DNA from: Vogesella sp. LIG4
Lineage (GTDB): Bacteria; Pseudomonadota; Gammaproteobacteria; Burkholderiales; Chromobacteriaceae
Assembly (NCBI RefSeq): GCF_900090205.1
Contig: NZ_LT607802.1
Coordinates: 3,555,279-3,619,278 of the forward strand
Reading direction: 5' to 3'
Length of the DNA: 64,000 nt
Shown: one piece after another, positions 1 to 8,162 of the stretch
Position numbering within the stretch: the first letter of the stretch is position 1
How the letters are laid out: each line of letters starts with the position of its first letter
The notes under the pieces: model-generated
The model's input: the letters and a program-made list of their open reading frames with translations, nothing else
Database searches by the model: none
What the model was told of the DNA's origin: nothing
Program-made: the position numbers and the translations under genes

Positions 1-13
1 CATCCGCCATGTA

Positions 14-92
14 CGGCTGCTTTGGCCTCCGCTCTGCCGCTACTCACGGCTGTCAGGCCGCAGGTCGGCCGAAGCTACCCTTCGAAAAGGCT
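14..92. repeat. Diverged copy of REP-like palindromic repeat (uncertain)
   Basis: This stretch shares short blocks with the repeat whose best copy is at 60777-60822: a GGCTGCTTTGGCC block at one end and a GCAGGTCGGCCGAAGCT block at the other. The middle is diverged. It lies just before a broken transporter gene, a common place for such elements. No gene is seen in bases 1-124. Confidence 0.3.
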
Positions 93-127
93 GCAATCAG
101 ATTAAAAGCAGCCATAAAACCATCTAG

Positions 128-481
128 CAAGCGAGGTGCAATTCACACACCGACCCATGGCAGACCGGCCTTGCCTTCCTGATGCTGCTGCTCTTTACCG
201 ACATCAGTGGCATCAGCCACCTACTGCAGAAACTGGGGGTGGTGGCAGCAACAGGCTGGATCTACATGACCCCGGTGGTAGCGCTGCTCATCGGCGGGGC
301 TGCCGGAGAGCAGGTCGGGCTGCTGGAAATACTGGCTGTCATCGTGATTTTCGGCAGCATAGCCATGCTGGAGGCGGGCCGCCGGCAACTTGCCCGCAGA
401 GAAAGCGATTGGTTTCGAATGAGCCGGAGAAGCCACACCCCTGGCGCCCGCTGCTCGGAGCGTGCGGCCATTGCTTGCTAG
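128..481 (+). pseudogene. C-terminal remnant of an EamA/DMT-family transporter
   Basis: An open frame after the stop at 125 encodes about 117 residues. The central part looks like the last two membrane helices of an EamA (drug/metabolite) transporter: a WIYMTPVVALLIGG helix followed by ILAVIVIFGSIAMLEAGRR. Full-length members have about 300 residues and ten helices, so at least eight are missing. The last 25-30 residues read as unrelated sequence. There is no ribosome site or plausible start. I infer a decayed gene. The region 482-587 contains one copy of the recurrent 10-mer (547-556) and nothing else I can name. Confidence 0.5.
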
Positions 482-587
482 CGGCCTTCGCCTTGCCGAT
501 ATGGCTTGTCCGCTCTGCCGACCTTTACCCCTGCGCAAGCGTAAAGGTTGGCCGCATCAGGCGCGTATTTGTCCGCACCGTGCTGTT

Positions 588-1502
588 TCAAGCAAGCGGC
601 AAAGTTTGATCGCTACTGGTGCCCAGCCTGCCTTGCGCAAGCAGCCACTCGAATACAAGGGCGACGATCTCTGTTCGCGGCTTGCCTTCCACCCGCGAAA
701 TCCACCAGGTCACCCCCGGCAGACGTGGATAGCCCGCAAGAATTTCGAGCTTTCCTGTCTGCAAGCTGCTTTCAACAACCAGCTTGGAAAGCAGCGCGAT
801 ACCTCGTCCACGCTCCACGGCGTCAAGCACCAGGCGCTGATCATCATAGATGGCCCGCTGCTTGAATCCGGCCAGGCGCGTGCGAAATAGCGAGCCAGTC
901 AGCTCATCCGTCAGTTGTTGTTCCAGACAAATCAGCCCGGTGTGTTGCGGATGCTGGTCAATTGGCAGCTCCCCCAGGGCCTGACACACCTCGGCTTTGG
1001 CAACCATCACCCATTCATCCTGGAACAGCGGCACTTCATGCAAGCCCGGCTGCTGGATCGGCGGCGAACCGATAGAGATATCCACATTGATTTCGTCGAT
1101 GTAGTGAACCGACTCATCTGTCGACAGCAAGGGGCAGAGGGCGGGCAATTCTTGCTGCAACTGCTCCAGCCGGGGTTGCAACCAGCCATGCAGGATTGGC
1201 GCCGGGCCGACCAGGACAACCAGCCCGGGGTCCAGGTAAGTCGCTATCCGGCCAAGGCCGCTGCGCAGGGACTCCACCGAGCGCTGCACACTTCGTTGCA
1301 GCACTTCGCCGGCCACGGTCAACTCCACACCCCGCCCTTTGCGGCGGAACAGCTGCAGGCCAATCTGTTCCTCCAGCTGCTGAACCTGATGGCTGATAGC
1401 CGACTGCGACAGACAGAGTTCCTCGGCCGCGCGGGCAAAGCTGCCAAGCCTGGCCGCCGCTTCAAACCCCATCAGCAACTTGAGCGAAGGAATTCGGTTC
1501 AT
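588..1502 (-). CDS. LysR-family transcriptional regulator of the agmatine genes
   Basis: A 304-residue LysR regulator. The N-terminal winged helix-turn-helix is clear at about residues 10-65 (GSFARAAEELCLSQSAISHQ, then VQQLEEQIG), followed by a periplasmic-binding-like effector domain to the end. I start at the ATG at 1502 because it gives the usual LysR N-terminus (MNRIPSLKLL); an in-frame TTG at 1532 would add ten residues and has an AGGA only one base away. It is transcribed away from the agmatine deiminase gene at 1609, the normal layout for a LysR protein controlling its neighbour. The effector is not visible in sequence; agmatine, N-carbamoylputrescine or putrescine are guesses from context. 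Confidence 0.85.
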   Translation of the reverse strand: MNRIPSLKLLMGFEAAARLGSFARAAEELCLSQSAISHQVQQLEEQIGLQLFRRKGRGVELTVAGEVLQRSVQRSVESLRSGLGRIATYLDPGLVVLVGPAPILHGWLQPRLEQLQQELPALCPLLSTDESVHYIDEINVDISIGSPPIQQPGLHEVPLFQDEWVMVAKAEVCQALGELPIDQHPQHTGLICLEQQLTDELTGSLFRTRLAGFKQRAIYDDQRLVLDAVERGRGIALLSKLVVESSLQTGKLEILAGYPRLPGVTWWISRVEGKPRTEIVALVFEWLLAQGRLGTSSDQTLPLA

Positions 1503-1517
1503 TGCACACAACTCATG

Positions 1518-1568
1518 AGAAAACTTGGTCAATCCTACTAATAAACATCATTTTTCATCAAGTTTTCT
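1518..1568. promoter_or_regulatory. Inverted repeat between lysR and agmatine deiminase, candidate operator
   Basis: AGAAAACTTG at 1518-1527 and CAAGTTTTCT at 1559-1568 are perfect 10-base inverted copies whose centres are 41 bases (about four helical turns) apart, in the space between the divergent lysR and aguA genes. LysR proteins often bind paired sites in such spacers. Binding itself is inferred. Confidence 0.5.
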
Positions 1569-1608
1569 AAGCATTAAAGTGAGCTCATCACAAGAGGAGG
1601 ACTGAACG

Positions 1609-2643
1609 ATGAGCCGTTTCGATGCAACAAAGCAGGGGTACCGGATGCCCGCCGAATGGGAGGCCATGGCCGCCACCTGGCTCGGCTGGCCCATTCTGGA
1701 AAACCGCGAGGAAGTATGGGGGGAGCATTACCAACAAGTGTGCCGGGAGTTCGCCCTGGTAGCCCGCACCATTGCCAGATTTCAGCGCTGCATCGTTACC
1801 GCGCATCACAGTCAGGCCAGCATGGCGCGCGAATTGTGCGGCCCGGGCGTAGAAGTGCTGCCGGTAGCCGCGGAAGACAACTGGCTGCGCGACTGCGGGC
1901 CCATCTTCTTGCAGGGCTCGCAGGGGCAGTTTGGCGCCGCCTTGTTCCGCTTCAATTGCTGGGGCGAGAAATACCAGCCTTACGACGGCTGCCAGCAACT
2001 GGGCCAGGACATTGCCCGCCAGGCAGGCGCGCAGATTTTCAATTCCCATATGGTGCTGGAGGGCGGCGCATTCTACGTGGACGGCCAGGGCACCCTGCTC
2101 ACCACGGAAAGCTGCCTGCTGCACCCGAACCGCAACCCCCACATGAGCAAGGCCGAAATCGAGGCCGAGCTGCGACGCATGCTGGGTGTGCAGAAGATCA
2201 TCTGGCTGCCGGGCAACCCGGCAGAGGTGGAAACCAATGGCCACGTAGACGGCATTGCCTCCTTCATCGCCCCAGGCAAGGTGCTGTGCCAGACCGCTGC
2301 CCCGGATCAGGGCGACTACTACCGGGTCATGATGGAAAACCGTCGGGCGCTGGCGCTGGCGACCGACGTCAACGGCCGTCATTTCGAAATGCTGGACCTG
2401 CCTTCCCCCATCGTGAGCGAACGATTCGGCTCCGAGCGTTACTGCGACTGCTACGCGAATTACATCCTGACCAACGGCGCGGTGATCGGTACGGCATTCG
2501 GCGTGGAAGAAGACCGCCTGGCATTCGACACCTTCAGCCAGGCCTTTCCCGACCGGCAGATCATCCTGCTGCCGGTACCGACCCTGTCCATTGGTGGCGG
2601 CAGCCTGCACTGCTCCACGCAGCAGCAGCCCGCAAGTCTCTGA
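1609..2643 (+). CDS. aguA: Agmatine deiminase (agmatine iminohydrolase)
   Basis: This 344-residue enzyme of the peptidylarginine deiminase fold hydrolyses agmatine to N-carbamoylputrescine and ammonia in the cytoplasm. Visible family marks are NWLRDCGP (about residue 88), VLEGGAFYVDGQG with the acidic guanidino-binding residues, NGHVDG with the catalytic His, and GGGSLHCST near the C-terminus with the nucleophilic Cys. Length matches the family (about 340-370). AAGAGGAGG lies about 10 bases before the ATG. The next gene, the amidase for its product, starts 30 bases downstream, so the pair forms an operon controlled from the divergent LysR gene. A second homologue lies at 4990. Confidence 0.93.
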   Translation: MSRFDATKQGYRMPAEWEAMAATWLGWPILENREEVWGEHYQQVCREFALVARTIARFQRCIVTAHHSQASMARELCGPGVEVLPVAAEDNWLRDCGPIFLQGSQGQFGAALFRFNCWGEKYQPYDGCQQLGQDIARQAGAQIFNSHMVLEGGAFYVDGQGTLLTTESCLLHPNRNPHMSKAEIEAELRRMLGVQKIIWLPGNPAEVETNGHVDGIASFIAPGKVLCQTAAPDQGDYYRVMMENRRALALATDVNGRHFEMLDLPSPIVSERFGSERYCDCYANYILTNGAVIGTAFGVEEDRLAFDTFSQAFPDRQIILLPVPTLSIGGGSLHCSTQQQPASL

Positions 2644-2673
2644 TCAACACCCTTTGCAAGCGAGAAAGCAACC

Positions 2674-3591
2674 ATGACCGCAAGAACCATTACCGTAGCA
2701 TCCGTTCAGATGGCGTCCGGCAGCTGGACCATCGAACACAATATGGACCGGGCAGAACACCTGATCCGGCAAGCGGCGGCACAAGGCGCCAACCTGATCC
2801 TGTGCCCGGAACTATTCATGATGCCCTACTTCTGCCTGGACCAGAACGTGGACCATCTGCGCTGGGCCGAACCGTTGGAGGGCAATCCGCGTATTGCCCG
2901 TTTTGCCGCCCTGGCGGGCGAACTGGGCATCGTGCTGCCGATCGGCTTCTTCGAGCGCGCCGGCAACGCAGCCTACAACTCGATTGCCGTTGCCGATGCC
3001 GATGGCAAGGTGCTGGGGGTATACCGCAAGACCCATATCCCGGATGGCCCCGGCTATACCGAGAAATTCTATTTCACTCCCGGCGATACCGGCTTCAAGG
3101 TATGGGATACCCGATTCGGCAAGATCGGTATCGGCATCTGCTGGGACCAGTGGTACCCGGAAACCGCCCGTAGCCTGGCCCTGATGGGCGCAGAAGTGCT
3201 GTGCTTCCCGACCATCATCGGTTCGGAACCCTTCAGCAGCGAATTCGATTCGTCCGGCCATTGGCAGCGCACCATGCAAGGCCATGCCGCCGCCAATATG
3301 GTGCCGGTCGTTGCGGCCAACCGTATCGGCCAGGAAGCCGGCCTTGGCAATGGCAACTCCAGGCAGCAAGGGCTTACCGGTACTTTCTATGGCTCCAGCT
3401 TCATTGCCGACCATACCGGCGCCAAGGTGGCGGAGGCCAACCGCAGCGATGAAACCATTTTGCTGCACACCTTCGATCTGGACGCCATCCGCGCCGCACG
3501 CCAATGCTGGGGCTTTTTCCGTGACCGCCGTCCGGAAATGTACCGCACCCTGCTGACCAGCGACGGTCAGTCGTCCTGTTATCAAAAATAA
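2674..3591 (+). CDS. aguB: N-carbamoylputrescine amidase
   Basis: A 305-residue nitrilase-superfamily enzyme that converts N-carbamoylputrescine to putrescine, CO2 and ammonia. The Glu-Lys-Cys triad is visible in CPELFMMPYF (about residue 46), YRKTHIPDGPGY (about 120) and GICWDQWYPE (about 159). The WDQWYPE and GSEPFSSEFDS segments are typical of AguB rather than other nitrilases. It follows aguA with a short gap and AGCGAGAAAG upstream as ribosome site. Together with the upstream gene it completes the two-step route from agmatine to putrescine. One copy of the recurrent 10-mer (3312-3321, reverse orientation) sits inside the coding sequence. Confidence 0.93.
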   Translation: MTARTITVASVQMASGSWTIEHNMDRAEHLIRQAAAQGANLILCPELFMMPYFCLDQNVDHLRWAEPLEGNPRIARFAALAGELGIVLPIGFFERAGNAAYNSIAVADADGKVLGVYRKTHIPDGPGYTEKFYFTPGDTGFKVWDTRFGKIGIGICWDQWYPETARSLALMGAEVLCFPTIIGSEPFSSEFDSSGHWQRTMQGHAAANMVPVVAANRIGQEAGLGNGNSRQQGLTGTFYGSSFIADHTGAKVAEANRSDETILLHTFDLDAIRAARQCWGFFRDRRPEMYRTLLTSDGQSSCYQK

Positions 3592-3617
3592 ATAAAGACA
3601 GCCAAGCGCTACGACAT

Positions 3618-3639
3618 CCGCCGCCCTGGAGGGCGGCGG
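3618..3639 (+). terminator. Strong hairpin between aguB and the binding-protein gene
   Basis: CCGCCGCCC at 3618-3626 and GGGCGGCGG at 3631-3639 form a 9-bp stem with a TGGA loop. There is no following T run, so it is probably not a full terminator. It may protect mRNA ends or set different expression of the binding protein, as in many ABC operons. Confidence 0.45.
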
Positions 3640-3668
3640 GAATAGCAGCCGGAAAACAGAGGAGAGAC

Positions 3669-4769
3669 ATGATGAGAATCGACAAATACCCAACGATGGC
3701 ATTGGCTGCGGGCCTGTGCCTGGCAGCCTGTCTGGCTCAGGCCGCAGGTGTACTCAACATTGCAAACTGGGCGGACTACACCGGCAAAGACACCGTTCCC
3801 CGCTTCACGAAGGAAACCGGCATCAAGGTCAATCTTGATCCGATCGACAGCGAAGAAACCCTGCAGACCAAACTGCTGCTTGGCAAATCTTCGATTGATA
3901 TTGCGGTGCCGGCCAGCAGTTTTCTGCACAACCAGTTACAGGCCGGCTTGTATCAGAAACTCGACAAAAGCCGCCTGAGCAAGCTGGACAAGCTCGATAA
4001 AGAGCTGATGAAAAAACTGGCAGTCGTCGACCCCGGCAATCAGTATGGCATTCCGTATGGTTGGGGCACTACCGGCCTGGCCATCAATGTCACCAAGGTA
4101 CGCCAGATTCTCGGGCCGAACGTGCCGCTGGACAGCTGGGAATTGCTGTACAACCCGCAATACGTCTCCAGGCTCAAACAGTGTGGCGTTGGCTTGCTCG
4201 AATCCCCGGTCGATGTACTTGGCTCGATGCTTAAATATCAGCATAAAGATACAACCCGCTTTTCCGGCAGCGATGTGCAGGAAGCTTTTGCCAGGCTCAA
4301 GGAAATTCGTACCTATGTGACCCAGGTAAACTCCAGCAGCTATACCAGTGACCTGGCTCAGGGAGACCTGTGCCTGACGATGGCCTGGTCCGGCGATGCG
4401 GCAAGAGCGATCCAGCAGGCAAAACAGGGCAAGAAGCCCTACGAAATCAAATACGTACTTCCCAAGGAAGGCGCGGCAATCTGGTTCGACGTCATGGCCA
4501 TCCCCAAGGACGCACCACACCTGGATGCCGCTTATCAGTGGCTGAACTACATAGAAACCCCCGATGTTCATGCCGGCATCAGCAATGAAACCCTTTATCT
4601 GAGTGGCAACAGGGAAGCCAATGCACTGGTAAAGCCGGAAATTCGCAACGACCCGACCATCAGCCCGACACCGGCCCAGATTCTGACCTTGAGCCCGGTG
4701 GCAGGCATTACTTCCGAGCAGCAGCGCTTGCTGAATCGTTTGTGGACAGCCTTCAAAGCTGGCCGCTGA
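3669..4769 (+). CDS. Periplasmic putrescine/spermidine-type binding protein (PotF-like)
   Basis: A 366-residue extracellular solute-binding protein of the PotD/PotF family. A Sec signal peptide (AAGLCLAACLAQAAG, cleavage after about residue 26) precedes the typical start VLNIANWADYTGKDTVPRF. GIPYGWGTTGLAIN, LTMAWSGDAARA and KEGAAIWFDVMAIPKDAP are characteristic of polyamine-binding proteins. It belongs to the agmatine operon, so putrescine or agmatine is the likely ligand. No permease or ATPase is adjacent; a polyamine permease gene ends at the far side of the window (63812). GAGGAGAG stands before the ATG; the second Met (3672) is an alternative start. Confidence 0.88.
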   Translation: MMRIDKYPTMALAAGLCLAACLAQAAGVLNIANWADYTGKDTVPRFTKETGIKVNLDPIDSEETLQTKLLLGKSSIDIAVPASSFLHNQLQAGLYQKLDKSRLSKLDKLDKELMKKLAVVDPGNQYGIPYGWGTTGLAINVTKVRQILGPNVPLDSWELLYNPQYVSRLKQCGVGLLESPVDVLGSMLKYQHKDTTRFSGSDVQEAFARLKEIRTYVTQVNSSSYTSDLAQGDLCLTMAWSGDAARAIQQAKQGKKPYEIKYVLPKEGAAIWFDVMAIPKDAPHLDAAYQWLNYIETPDVHAGISNETLYLSGNREANALVKPEIRNDPTISPTPAQILTLSPVAGITSEQQRLLNRLWTAFKAGR

Positions 4770-4947
4770 GGGCGGGCTGATGGCCACGCAAAAGACCATG
4801 CAGGCTAGCCTGCGGCCAACCCTCTCCCGCCTTGCTGTCGCCGACGGCAAGCGCGCTGATGCCCTCAGCGCTGATGTCCTCAGCATTCAAGCCGTCCACA
4901 GCTTCTGAGCCGGGGAAGCTTCACCCCGCGCCACTTCTCCCTTGGTA

Positions 4948-4974
4948 CACCGGCCCAGTGCCGGTGCTTTTTTT
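4948..4974 (+). terminator. Rho-independent terminator
   Basis: CACCGG at 4948-4953 pairs with CCGGTG at 4961-4966 across a 7-base loop and is followed by a run of seven T (4968-4974). It ends the aguA-aguB-binding protein unit just before the second deiminase gene, so transcription of that gene probably needs readthrough or its own promoter. The 4770-4947 stretch also holds one recurrent 10-mer (4811-4820). Confidence 0.75.
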
Positions 4975-4989
4975 CAAGGAGCACCACTC

Positions 4990-6012
4990 GTGAATATCAA
5001 CACATTCAGCGGTTTTCGCATGCCTGGCGAATTCGAACCCCATGCTGCCTGCCTCATGGCCTGGCCTGGCAAGCCCGTCGCGTGGGACGGGTTTACGCTT
5101 GATGCAGTCCAGCAGGATTATCTGCGCGTGGCGCGCGCCATCAGGCAGTTTGAGCCAGTCACATTCGTCGTCGACCCAAGCGCCGAGCGCGAGGCCCGCA
5201 ATCGGCTTGGCAGCGATTTCGACATCATCACCTTGCCGCTTGCGGAAGCATGGTTCAGAGACACCGGGCCAAGCTTTGTAAAGCAACAGGATGGCAGCCT
5301 TGCCGGCGTTTGCTGGCGCTTCAATGGCTGGGGAAACTACAGCCCCGATTACGCGGCAGACACCATGCTCGCGCGTCGCCTGCTTGCAGCGAAAGACCTT
5401 CCTGCAATCAGTTCAGCACTGGCAATGGAAGGTGGCGCGCTGCATGTCGATGGCCAGGGAACGCTACTTACCACCGAAACTGTCGTACTGAACAACAACC
5501 GCAACCCGGGGATGACGCGCGAGGCCGCGGAAGCGGAATTTCAGCGCACGCTGGGCATCGAGAAAACCATCTGGCTGCCAGGCAGCCACCTCGAAAAAGG
5601 TACCGATGGCCATATCGATGGTATTGCCTGCTTTGTTCGGCCAGGCGTCGTGCTTTTCGAAACAAGCTCATCCTGCCGCCCCGCCTATGCCGGGATAACG
5701 CAGCGCAACCTTGCCGCCTTGCAAGGCCAGGTGGATGCACAGGGTCGTCAACTGGACATCCTGTTTGTGGCAGAAGCACCGGACCAGCGCTCCTTGAGCC
5801 ATCAGGCATGGGGCTACTCCACCTCCTACATCAACTGCTATTTGGCCAATGGCGCTGTGGTCATGCCAAAGTTCGGCATCCCGGAGGATGCGCCCGCCTT
5901 TGATGCCATCTCAGCGGCCTTCCCGGACCGCACGGTAGTGCAGGTGGACATTTCCGTGCTTGCCGCCGGCGGTGGCGGCATTCATTGCATTACCCAGCAA
6001 ATCCCGGGGTGA
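4990..6012 (+). CDS. Second agmatine deiminase-family protein
   Basis: A 340-residue paralogue of the protein at 1609. It keeps WFRDTGPSFV, AMEGGALHVDGQG, DGHIDGIACF and the terminal GGGGIHCITQ with the nucleophilic Cys, so it should be catalytically active. The start is a GTG at 4990, chosen because AAGGAG lies 10 bases upstream and MNINTFSGFRMPGEFEPHA matches the family N-terminus; a longer frame from 4942 would run through the terminator hairpin. It has fewer residues in common with classical AguA than its neighbour, so it may act on another guanidino compound (for example a hydroxylated or acylated agmatine). It lies beyond a terminator and so may be regulated separately. Confidence 0.88.
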   Translation: MNINTFSGFRMPGEFEPHAACLMAWPGKPVAWDGFTLDAVQQDYLRVARAIRQFEPVTFVVDPSAEREARNRLGSDFDIITLPLAEAWFRDTGPSFVKQQDGSLAGVCWRFNGWGNYSPDYAADTMLARRLLAAKDLPAISSALAMEGGALHVDGQGTLLTTETVVLNNNRNPGMTREAAEAEFQRTLGIEKTIWLPGSHLEKGTDGHIDGIACFVRPGVVLFETSSSCRPAYAGITQRNLAALQGQVDAQGRQLDILFVAEAPDQRSLSHQAWGYSTSYINCYLANGAVVMPKFGIPEDAPAFDAISAAFPDRTVVQVDISVLAAGGGGIHCITQQIPG

Positions 6013-6143
6013 CTCTGCGCGTAACAGTTTGCGAACCCGTCAGGCGCTGCCCCGGCAGTGGGCAGCGCCTGGTGCGCATGTACGGCAAGACAGGCCGGAG
6101 CCACAAGCACGCCGGCGCAGCCCCTGCTACAAGGTTGGCCGCA

Positions 6144-6569
6144 TCAGGCCTCGGCGCCTGCCGCGCGCAGCATGGCGCGCACCGGCTCGGGTATCGACAC
6201 CGTCTTGCCGGCCTGATAGTCCACCCACACCAGCGTGGCCTCGCCCACCGCATACACGGCAGTGGGGTCACCTTCCTTGTAGAAGTGGTGCCGCAGCTTG
6301 AGGCTGCTGCGGCCAACCTTTTCCACTTCGATGGTGATCGCCACCGTGGCCGGGTAGGTCAGCTCGCGCTTGTAGCTGCAGCTGGTATGCCCCAGCACCG
6401 GGCCGATGCCGGCGGGGTCGATGGGGAAGCCGGCGGCTTCCAGCCACTCCACGCGGATCTGCTCCATGTAGCGGAAGTAATAGGTATTGTTGAGATGCCC
6501 GACCGCATCCATGTCGCCCCAGCGCATGGTGATGATGCGGGTATCCAGCAGCGGTAGTTGTTTTTCCAT
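6144..6569 (-). CDS. Acyl-CoA thioesterase, 4HBT hot-dog fold
   Basis: A 141-residue single hot-dog protein. The 4-hydroxybenzoyl-CoA thioesterase signature is clear near the N-terminus: MRWGDMDAVGHLNNTYYFRY, with the catalytic Asp in GDMD and HxNN. Such proteins (YbgC/FadM type) hydrolyse short or medium acyl-CoA esters in the cytoplasm. It has no operon partner on its strand. Two recurrent 10-mers lie at its edges: 6134-6143 directly after the stop and 6308-6317 inside the gene. The intergenic stretch 6013-6133 shows nothing else. Confidence 0.87.
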   Translation of the reverse strand: MEKQLPLLDTRIITMRWGDMDAVGHLNNTYYFRYMEQIRVEWLEAAGFPIDPAGIGPVLGHTSCSYKRELTYPATVAITIEVEKVGRSSLKLRHHFYKEGDPTAVYAVGEATLVWVDYQAGKTVSIPEPVRAMLRAAGAEA

Positions 6570-6728
6570 GTGTTAGCCCGTGTTGTTGGCGCCCGTCCGT
6601 AGCGCAGGCGCTTTATATGTGCAGCGCAGCAATGATACCCGCGCAGTGACGTTAACGTAAGCAGTGTCCGGTTCACCCGGCGCCCGCCGGCGGGTACAAT
6701 GCCGCCCTTTCCGTATCACGCTGCCGCC

Positions 6729-7292
6729 ATGGCCAAACTTTTCTACCGCTATGCCGCCATGAACAGCGGCAAGAGCACGATGCTGCTGCAGATCGCCCAT
6801 AACTACGAAACCATGGGCAAGGCAGTGCGGCTGTACACCGCCGCCATCGACGACCGCTACGGCCGCGGCAAGATCACCTCGCGGCTGGACATCCAGCGCG
6901 ATGCCGACACCTTCGACGCCGGGCATGATTTCCTGGCCGGCAACTACGACGGCCTGGCCTGCCTGCTGCTGGACGAGGCACAGTTCCTCACCCCGGAGCA
7001 GGTACGCCAGCTGCACCGTCTGGCGCACACCAGCCAGCTGCCGGTGATCTGCTTCGGCCTGCGCAGCGATTTCCGTGGCGAGCCGTTCCCCGGCGCCGCC
7101 TGGCTGCTGGCGCTGGCCGAGGATATCGAGGAGATCAAGACCATCTGCGCCTGCGGCCGCAAGGCCACCATGCACATTCGTACCGATGCCGCCGGCCAGC
7201 GCCTGCACCATGGCCCGCAGGTGGAAATCGGCGACGAAAGCCGCTACCACGCGGTATGTGCCGATTGCTTCTACGCCGGAGACCCCGCATGA
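6729..7292 (+). CDS. tdk: Thymidine kinase (type II)
   Basis: A 187-residue salvage enzyme phosphorylating thymidine to dTMP. The P-loop is MNSGKST at about residue 13, the Walker-B-like LLLDEAQFL at about 80, FGLRSDFRGEPFPGA forms the lasso/nucleotide-binding part, and a structural zinc site is visible as CACGRKA plus CADC near the C-terminus. I start at MAKLFYRYAAM; ten upstream codons are in frame but not conserved in type. Its stop overlaps the next start (ATGA), so the small downstream gene is translationally coupled. Confidence 0.93.
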   Translation: MAKLFYRYAAMNSGKSTMLLQIAHNYETMGKAVRLYTAAIDDRYGRGKITSRLDIQRDADTFDAGHDFLAGNYDGLACLLLDEAQFLTPEQVRQLHRLAHTSQLPVICFGLRSDFRGEPFPGAAWLLALAEDIEEIKTICACGRKATMHIRTDAAGQRLHHGPQVEIGDESRYHAVCADCFYAGDPA

Positions 7293-7678
7293 ACGACAAG
7301 ACCCGCAAACCCGCCGGCAACAAGCAGGCCGAGCAACAGCGCTTTGCCCAGGCCGAGGCTGCCTGCGGCCAGACGCTGGCCCTGTTCGCCACCCTGGCGG
7401 AAGACCCGGCCTGGCAAGCGTGCGAGCTGGCCGGCAAGTACGCGCAGATGGCGGCGGTGTACGCGCGCCGCATCCGTAACGGCCGGGTGCTGTGCGCCGC
7501 CGATTTCAACGCCGCGGTGGAGGTGTGCACCAGCGCCCGCCGTGCACTGCGCGCGCTGGATGCCGAGCTGCAGTTCGCCGGCCACCCGCAGGCCGCGGCG
7601 CTGCAGCAGGCGGCGCAGGGCTGCTACCAGGTGCTGGCCGCCCACCACCAGCTCACCGGCGGCAAACGCCAGGGTTGA
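7289..7678 (+). CDS. Hypothetical protein coupled to thymidine kinase
   Basis: A 129-residue, alanine- and charge-rich, probably all-helical soluble protein. I do not recognise a family. There is no signal peptide or membrane segment. The ATG overlaps the tdk stop as ATGA, so it is co-translated with tdk. Two helices (EQQRFAQAEAACGQTLALFA and FNAAVEVCTSARRALRALDA) suggest a helical bundle. Function unknown. Confidence 0.75.
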   Translation: MNDKTRKPAGNKQAEQQRFAQAEAACGQTLALFATLAEDPAWQACELAGKYAQMAAVYARRIRNGRVLCAADFNAAVEVCTSARRALRALDAELQFAGHPQAAALQQAAQGCYQVLAAHHQLTGGKRQG

Positions 7679-7687
7679 GCCAGCCGG

Positions 7688-8152
7688 CTAGGCAGCCGGC
7701 CGCGCCAGCTGCCGGCACAGCCCGCGCCGGCCGGCTTCCATCAGGTAGTCGTGATTCCACTCGAACAGCGGCCGCGCCAGCGGCGCCAGCCAGTTCATCC
7801 AGCGTCGGGTGGTACGCACCTGCCACAGGTAGCGCACCACGGTGGCGCCCTGCTCGCGGCTGAACTGCCAGCAGCCCACGCCTTCGACCTCGCCGCTGGC
7901 CCGCCCCACCAGCAGCGCCAGCGGCTGTACCGCGGTGATGTGCACGTCGAAACTCAGCCGATACGGCAGCGCGCCCTTCCACACGTAGCGCTGGCGCGCC
8001 CCCACGCCGGCGGCGTCGCCGGGCGCCAGTTCCAGCACTTCCTCCACGCCCTGCCACCACTGCGGCCAACTGCGCACGTCGTAGATCACGCGCCACACCT
8101 CCTCCAGCGGCGCATCGAAACGCCACTGGGTGCAGAAGCGGTATTCGGCCAT
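7688..8152 (-). CDS. SRPBCC (START/polyketide cyclase-like) domain protein
   Basis: A 154-residue single-domain protein. The start-type fold is suggested by the N-terminal strand YRFCTQWRFDAPLEEVWRVI followed by YDVRSWPQWWQGVEEVLEL, the classic SRPBCC opening, and by the long C-terminal helix. These domains bind hydrophobic ligands in a deep cavity; the ligand is unknown. The ATG at 8152 is preferred because GAGG lies about 8 bases upstream; a GTG at 8161 is also in frame. It lies 10 bases from the next gene upstream, so it ends a probable four-gene unit (9638 to 7688). Confidence 0.8.
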   Translation of the reverse strand: MAEYRFCTQWRFDAPLEEVWRVIYDVRSWPQWWQGVEEVLELAPGDAAGVGARQRYVWKGALPYRLSFDVHITAVQPLALLVGRASGEVEGVGCWQFSREQGATVVRYLWQVRTTRRWMNWLAPLARPLFEWNHDYLMEAGRRGLCRQLARPAA

Positions 8153-8162
8153 GCCTGCCACC

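Noticed and set aside
1656-3173. A 505-codon plus-strand frame across the agmatine genes
   Set aside because: It is in another frame of the clear aguA and aguB genes and its Arg/Ala/Gly-rich product has no family features.
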